A DNA stretch of 44,303 nucleotides from CAYFSS01 sp964345975 (GTDB lineage Bacteria; Bacillota; Clostridia; Saccharofermentanales; Fastidiosipilaceae), in NCBI GenBank assembly GCA_964345975.1, contig CAYFSS010000019.1:1-44303 (forward strand), written 5' to 3'. Every line of letters begins with the position of its first letter. The first letter of the stretch is position 1. Position numbers and translations under genes: made by a program. The notes below the pieces were generated by a model that was given only the letters and a program-made list of their open reading frames with translations, was not told the origin of the DNA and did no database searches. Positions 41,374-44,303 of this stretch are shown one piece after another.

Positions 41374-42372
41374 GTGAAACAGGATAAACGCTTGTCAGTG
41401 GTTGTGCCTTTCTATAACGAAGTGGACCAGGTGCCCATCACATGTGAGGTCTTGTCCAAGATTCTCGATGGCCTTGAGATGGACTACGAACTGATCCTCA
41501 TCGATGACGGTTCTAAGGACGGGACATGGCAGGCTCTCAGCAACTGCGCCCGGACAAAACCACGCATTCGTTTGCTTCGTTTCTCCCGCAACTTCGGCAA
41601 GGAAGCGGCCATCACCGCCGGGATGGACGCAGTGACGGGTCATGCCGTCATCTTGCTTGATGGCGACCTTCAGCATCCACCGGATCTCATTCCCGAAATG
41701 GTTCGCCTCTGGTTAGAAGAAGGCTACGACATCGTGGATGGCGTCAAAGCAGATCGCGGAACGGAAAGTGCCTTGAGTCGCTTTGCTGCCAATACCTTCT
41801 ATGGCATCTTCGAACAATCCGGTGGCATGAATCTCAAAGATGCCTCGGACTTCAAGCTCCTGAACCGTCGGGCCCTCGAAGCCTACAAGCTCATGCGCGA
41901 GCAAGGAACTTTCTTCCGCGGCATGTCTGCTTGGCTAGGTTTTCGCCGCATCAACCTCCCCTTCGAAGTTCAAGATAGAGAAACGGGCACCAGCAAATGG
42001 CGCTTCACAAACCTTGTTCGTCTGAGCTTGAATGCTGTGACCTCGTTCTCGGCGAAACCCCTGGAATGGGTCGCTCTCCTTGGCATCATCTTCCTCTTCC
42101 TGGCGACCCTCTTGGGCCTTCAAACCCTTATCCGCTGGATCATTGGACATGCGGTCGCGGGCTTTACTACCGTCATCTTGCTCCAACTCCTCATCGGTGG
42201 GCTCGTCATCACGAGCTTGGGCCTCATCGGACTCTACATCGCTCGAATCTACGATGAAGTGAAAGGGCGCCCACGCTACCTCCTCCAAGCGGAGGTCAGA
42301 CCGCGCAGTGAAGATGACGATCCGGGCCTACGCGACCTCAAAGATGAACTGGAATTCGGGTACACCCCTTAA
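41374..42372 (+). CDS. DPM1/GtrB-like family 2 glycosyltransferase
   Basis: This family transfers a sugar from a nucleotide donor to undecaprenyl phosphate at the membrane. The 332-residue protein has the GT2 core VVVPFYNEVDQVP, LIDDGSKDGTW, FSRNFGKEAAITAGMD and LLDGDLQHPPDLIP (with the DxD-type acid pair), then GTSKWRFTNL. Two C-terminal membrane helices (about 228-285) are followed by ARIYDEVKGRPRYLL, the arrangement of GtrB, YkcC and CsbB. The start is GTG with GAGGAGG seven bases upstream. Such enzymes work with YfhO- or GtrA-type membrane partners, and a YfhO-type gene is present at 6.7-10.2 kb. The link is inference. Confidence 0.9.
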   Translation: MKQDKRLSVVVPFYNEVDQVPITCEVLSKILDGLEMDYELILIDDGSKDGTWQALSNCARTKPRIRLLRFSRNFGKEAAITAGMDAVTGHAVILLDGDLQHPPDLIPEMVRLWLEEGYDIVDGVKADRGTESALSRFAANTFYGIFEQSGGMNLKDASDFKLLNRRALEAYKLMREQGTFFRGMSAWLGFRRINLPFEVQDRETGTSKWRFTNLVRLSLNAVTSFSAKPLEWVALLGIIFLFLATLLGLQTLIRWIIGHAVAGFTTVILLQLLIGGLVITSLGLIGLYIARIYDEVKGRPRYLLQAEVRPRSEDDDPGLRDLKDELEFGYTP

Positions 42373-42401
42373 ACTCGAAGGGACACGCCTTAAACTCGAA
42401 C
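42367..42401. repeat. two copies of CCTTAAACTCGAA, 21 bp apart
   Basis: CCTTAAACTCGAA spans the glycosyltransferase stop codon (about 42368-42380) and recurs at about 42389-42401. A short tandem duplication of the gene end is likely. Confidence 0.6.
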
Positions 42402-42536
42402 ACAAAAAAGCACCACCGCCTCACCTCCAACCCAAGCAAACAACATCATCGTTTTGCTTAAAAACTGCATAGTCTAGAGTAAATTTTTTGGATCGGCTCA
42501 TCCTATACTTTTCTTGAAAATGGAAAAGAGGTTTTG

Positions 42537-43676
42537 ATGAGCATTCAGCATATCTATGACCTTGGAAAAGGCATTAAAAGCAAACGCATTTCAAGTTACG
42601 ATCGTTCCGGCGGCAATCACGACTATGTGAAGATCCCGGGGGGCGAAACCTTCACCCTGGCCGACATTTCGGGCAGAGGCATCATCAAACACATCTGGAT
42701 GACCCTGGATTGTCCCGACCCGATGATTCGGCGCAATGCCGTCCTACGCATGTATTGGAATCAAGAGACAGAGCCAAGCGTCGATGTCCCCTTAGGAGAC
42801 TTCTTCGGGCAAGGTTGGGGCGAGGACTACAATTATCACTCTCTGCCTTTGGCCAGCACACCCCTCGATGGACGGGGCTTGGTCTGTTACTTCCCCATGC
42901 CGTTTGAAGATGGAGCACGCCTTGAATTGCTCAATCAATCAAAGGACGACATCGCCAGCTTCTATTACTACATCGACTACGAGTCGCACACGATGCCCTT
43001 GGAATCCGCCGGTACCTTCCATGCCGAATGGCGCCGTCAGTTGACCAGGCCCCAGACGGAGGCAGGCGAAACGGAATGGGGTGTCGTAGGACCACCGGCC
43101 AACAATGCAACCGCTCAAAACAACTTTGTCTTTGCTTCCATCAAAGGACGCGGGAAAGTCGTCGGCATTCAATACTTTGTCGATAATCCTTCCCCGATCT
43201 GGTTTGGAGAAGGCGATGACATGTGGCTCATCGACGGTGAAGAATGGCCCGGTTCCCTGCATGGAACGGGGACAGAGGATTTCTTCAACACGGCTTGGTG
43301 CCCCAATGAAGTTTACCTACACCCCTACTTCGGGATTGCCAAGGTGCCCAACAATTCCACCTGGCTTGGAAGATCGCATTACTATCGCTTCTTCATCGAA
43401 GACCCCATCTACTTTGACAAGTCCCTCGTAGCCTCGATCGAACACGGTCATGCCAATAATCTGACCTTGGATCTATGCACCGTGGTCTATTGGTATCAAG
43501 CAGAACCGCACAGTCCCTTGGTACGTTTACCGGAGGTCGAGGAGCGCCGGAATCAAGCAGCTATCGACATCAGAGACATCCATGTCTGGCGTCATCACTA
43601 CCGTCAATCCCAGGGTAATGGCTTCGTCTGGGGCAATGAAGGAATCTCCGTTCAGGAAGGGGAACATCATGAGTAG
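42537..43676 (+). CDS. GH172 (DUF2961) family glycoside hydrolase-like protein
   Basis: The DUF2961 family is now GH172. Known members are a difructose-dianhydride-forming/hydrolysing enzyme and arabinofuranosidases, working as trimers with a jelly-roll fold. The 379-residue protein shows KIPGGETFTLADISGRGIIKHIWMT (about 33-57), PLGDFFGQGWGEDY, IDGEEWPGSLHGTGTEDFFN with the Glu residues expected at the active site, and FFIEDPIYFDKSL. No signal peptide, so probably cytoplasmic. AAAAGAGG precedes the ATG, and a possible -10 (TATACT) lies about 30 bp upstream. Its stop overlaps the following permease start by 8 bp, tying it to sugar uptake. Confidence 0.88.
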   Translation: MSIQHIYDLGKGIKSKRISSYDRSGGNHDYVKIPGGETFTLADISGRGIIKHIWMTLDCPDPMIRRNAVLRMYWNQETEPSVDVPLGDFFGQGWGEDYNYHSLPLASTPLDGRGLVCYFPMPFEDGARLELLNQSKDDIASFYYYIDYESHTMPLESAGTFHAEWRRQLTRPQTEAGETEWGVVGPPANNATAQNNFVFASIKGRGKVVGIQYFVDNPSPIWFGEGDDMWLIDGEEWPGSLHGTGTEDFFNTAWCPNEVYLHPYFGIAKVPNNSTWLGRSHYYRFFIEDPIYFDKSLVASIEHGHANNLTLDLCTVVYWYQAEPHSPLVRLPEVEERRNQAAIDIRDIHVWRHHYRQSQGNGFVWGNEGISVQEGEHHE

Positions 43677-44303
43677 TGCTACGATCCGTCCCGTTCCTTT
43701 GCGGCGGCGTCAAAATCTTTGGCAACGCATAAGAAATAACTGGGGGCTTTTGTTACTTCTACTGCCGACCCTCACCTTCATCATCGTCTTTCACTACATT
43801 CCGATGTACGGAATTCTCATCGCCTTCAAGGATTTTCGTTCAACCGAAGGAATTCTTGGGAGCCCATGGACCGATAACTACGGCTTGAAGAATTTCATCA
43901 ACTTCTTCACCTCTTACAATGCAAAAGCCATCGTCTTTAATACGTTAAGGATCAGTCTATACACCTTGCTCGCTGCAACCCCCTGCGCCATCCTCTTTGC
44001 TGTTCTATTGAATTACTTGCCTCAGCCACGCTACAAGAAAGTTGTGCAGACCGTCACCTATGCTCCGCACTTCATCTCCACCGTCGTTGTTGCCGGTATG
44101 CTATACCTTCTCCTAGCTCCCACCTCAGGCATCATCAATCGCCTCATAATGAATGCCGGTGGTCGCAGCATCTCCTTCCTAAACAGCGCCAAGTGGTTTC
44201 CCCACGTCTATGTGTGGTCCCATGTTTGGCAGCATATGGGCTGGGATTCCATCTTGTACATCGCCGCGTTGACCGGGATTGATCCTCAACTCCATGAAGC
44301 GGC
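43669..44303 (+). CDS. LplB-type sugar ABC permease, 5' part
   Basis: The gene starts at ATG 43669 with AGGAAGGGG upstream and runs off the window. The 211 codons present show a basic N-terminus (LRRRQNLWQRIRNN), a first helix LLLLLPTLTFIIVFHYIPMY, and GILIAFKDFRSTEGILGSPW. Further helices follow to VWSHVWQHMGWDSILYIAAL and GIDPQLHEA, the start of the EAA loop. This matches the LplB/YtcP group of CUT1 permeases for oligosaccharides. A second permease and a binding protein are expected beyond the edge. It is translationally coupled to the GH172 gene. Confidence 0.9.
   Translation, partial: MSSATIRPVPLRRRQNLWQRIRNNWGLLLLLLPTLTFIIVFHYIPMYGILIAFKDFRSTEGILGSPWTDNYGLKNFINFFTSYNAKAIVFNTLRISLYTLLAATPCAILFAVLLNYLPQPRYKKVVQTVTYAPHFISTVVVAGMLYLLLAPTSGIINRLIMNAGGRSISFLNSAKWFPHVYVWSHVWQHMGWDSILYIAALTGIDPQLHEA

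Noticed and set aside
1..44303. CRISPR array, prophage or insertion sequence
   Set aside because: No regularly spaced repeats with unique spacers, no transposase, integrase or phage structural genes seen.

Overview
The window looks like a scaffold from a low-to-medium-GC anaerobic member of the Bacillota (class Clostridia, probably outside the classical low-GC clostridia). The signs are Shine-Dalgarno sites near the AGGAGG consensus before almost every gene, frequent GTG and TTG starts, and Bacillota-type neighbourhoods: tmk-darA-holB-ricT, tsaE-tsaB-rimI and rplM-rpsI. Further signs are a YesN/LytS-type sugar sensor pair and a small 2[4Fe-4S] ferredoxin. It is a draft assembly: four runs of exactly 100 N are present. 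Three of them sit inside genes and are flanked by identical terminal sequence (55, 55 and 28 bp). Collapsing those overlaps restores one uninterrupted reading frame in each case.

Layout. 1-4.8 kb (minus strand): an M14 carboxypeptidase-like gene with an in-frame stop, the t6A genes tsaE-tsaB with rimI, a DUF218 protein, a membrane-anchored XRE regulator, and rpsI-rplM. 5.1-6.5 kb: a GH29 alpha-L-fucosidase. 6.7-11.2 kb (minus): rsmI followed by a large YfhO-type membrane protein with a very acidic N-terminal extension. 11.3-16.6 kb: a GNAT acetyltransferase and a complete binding-protein-dependent ABC importer in unusual order (permease, ATPase, binding protein, permease). 16.8-18.2 kb: a two-gene ThrE-type exporter preceded by a 14-copy hexanucleotide array. 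18.7-20.8 kb: a DUF559/Vsr-like protein and a secreted or anchored thermonuclease. 21.2-25.3 kb (minus): ferredoxin, ricT, holB, darA, tmk.

25.6-35.4 kb is a xylose-type sugar uptake and sensing island. A ChvE/XylF binding protein, a two-domain ATPase and a XylH-like permease run on the plus strand. They converge on a minus-strand operon encoding a membrane-anchored sugar-binding sensor (XylFII-like), a LytS-type histidine kinase, a YesN-type AraC response regulator and a second, lipoprotein XylF-like binding protein. I infer that the sensor operon controls the transporter. 35.5-38.8 kb (minus) holds tRNA-Leu(UAG), a single-pass membrane protein, an Arg/Gln-rich repeat protein and a YaaO-type PLP enzyme. 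39-44.3 kb is glycan-related: a GH3 beta-glycosidase, a DPM-like glycosyltransferase, a GH172 (DUF2961) protein and the start of an LplB-type permease.

Two themes stand out. First, the minus-strand genes yaaO, tmk, darA, holB, ricT and rsmI keep the order known from Bacillus subtilis but are split by two blocks of transport and glycan genes. Second, the region is full of short tandem repeats (periods 6, about 10, 17, 18, 21, 27 and 44 bp). They fall between genes and inside coding sequence, where they add in-frame low-complexity segments, and they coincide with every assembly gap.
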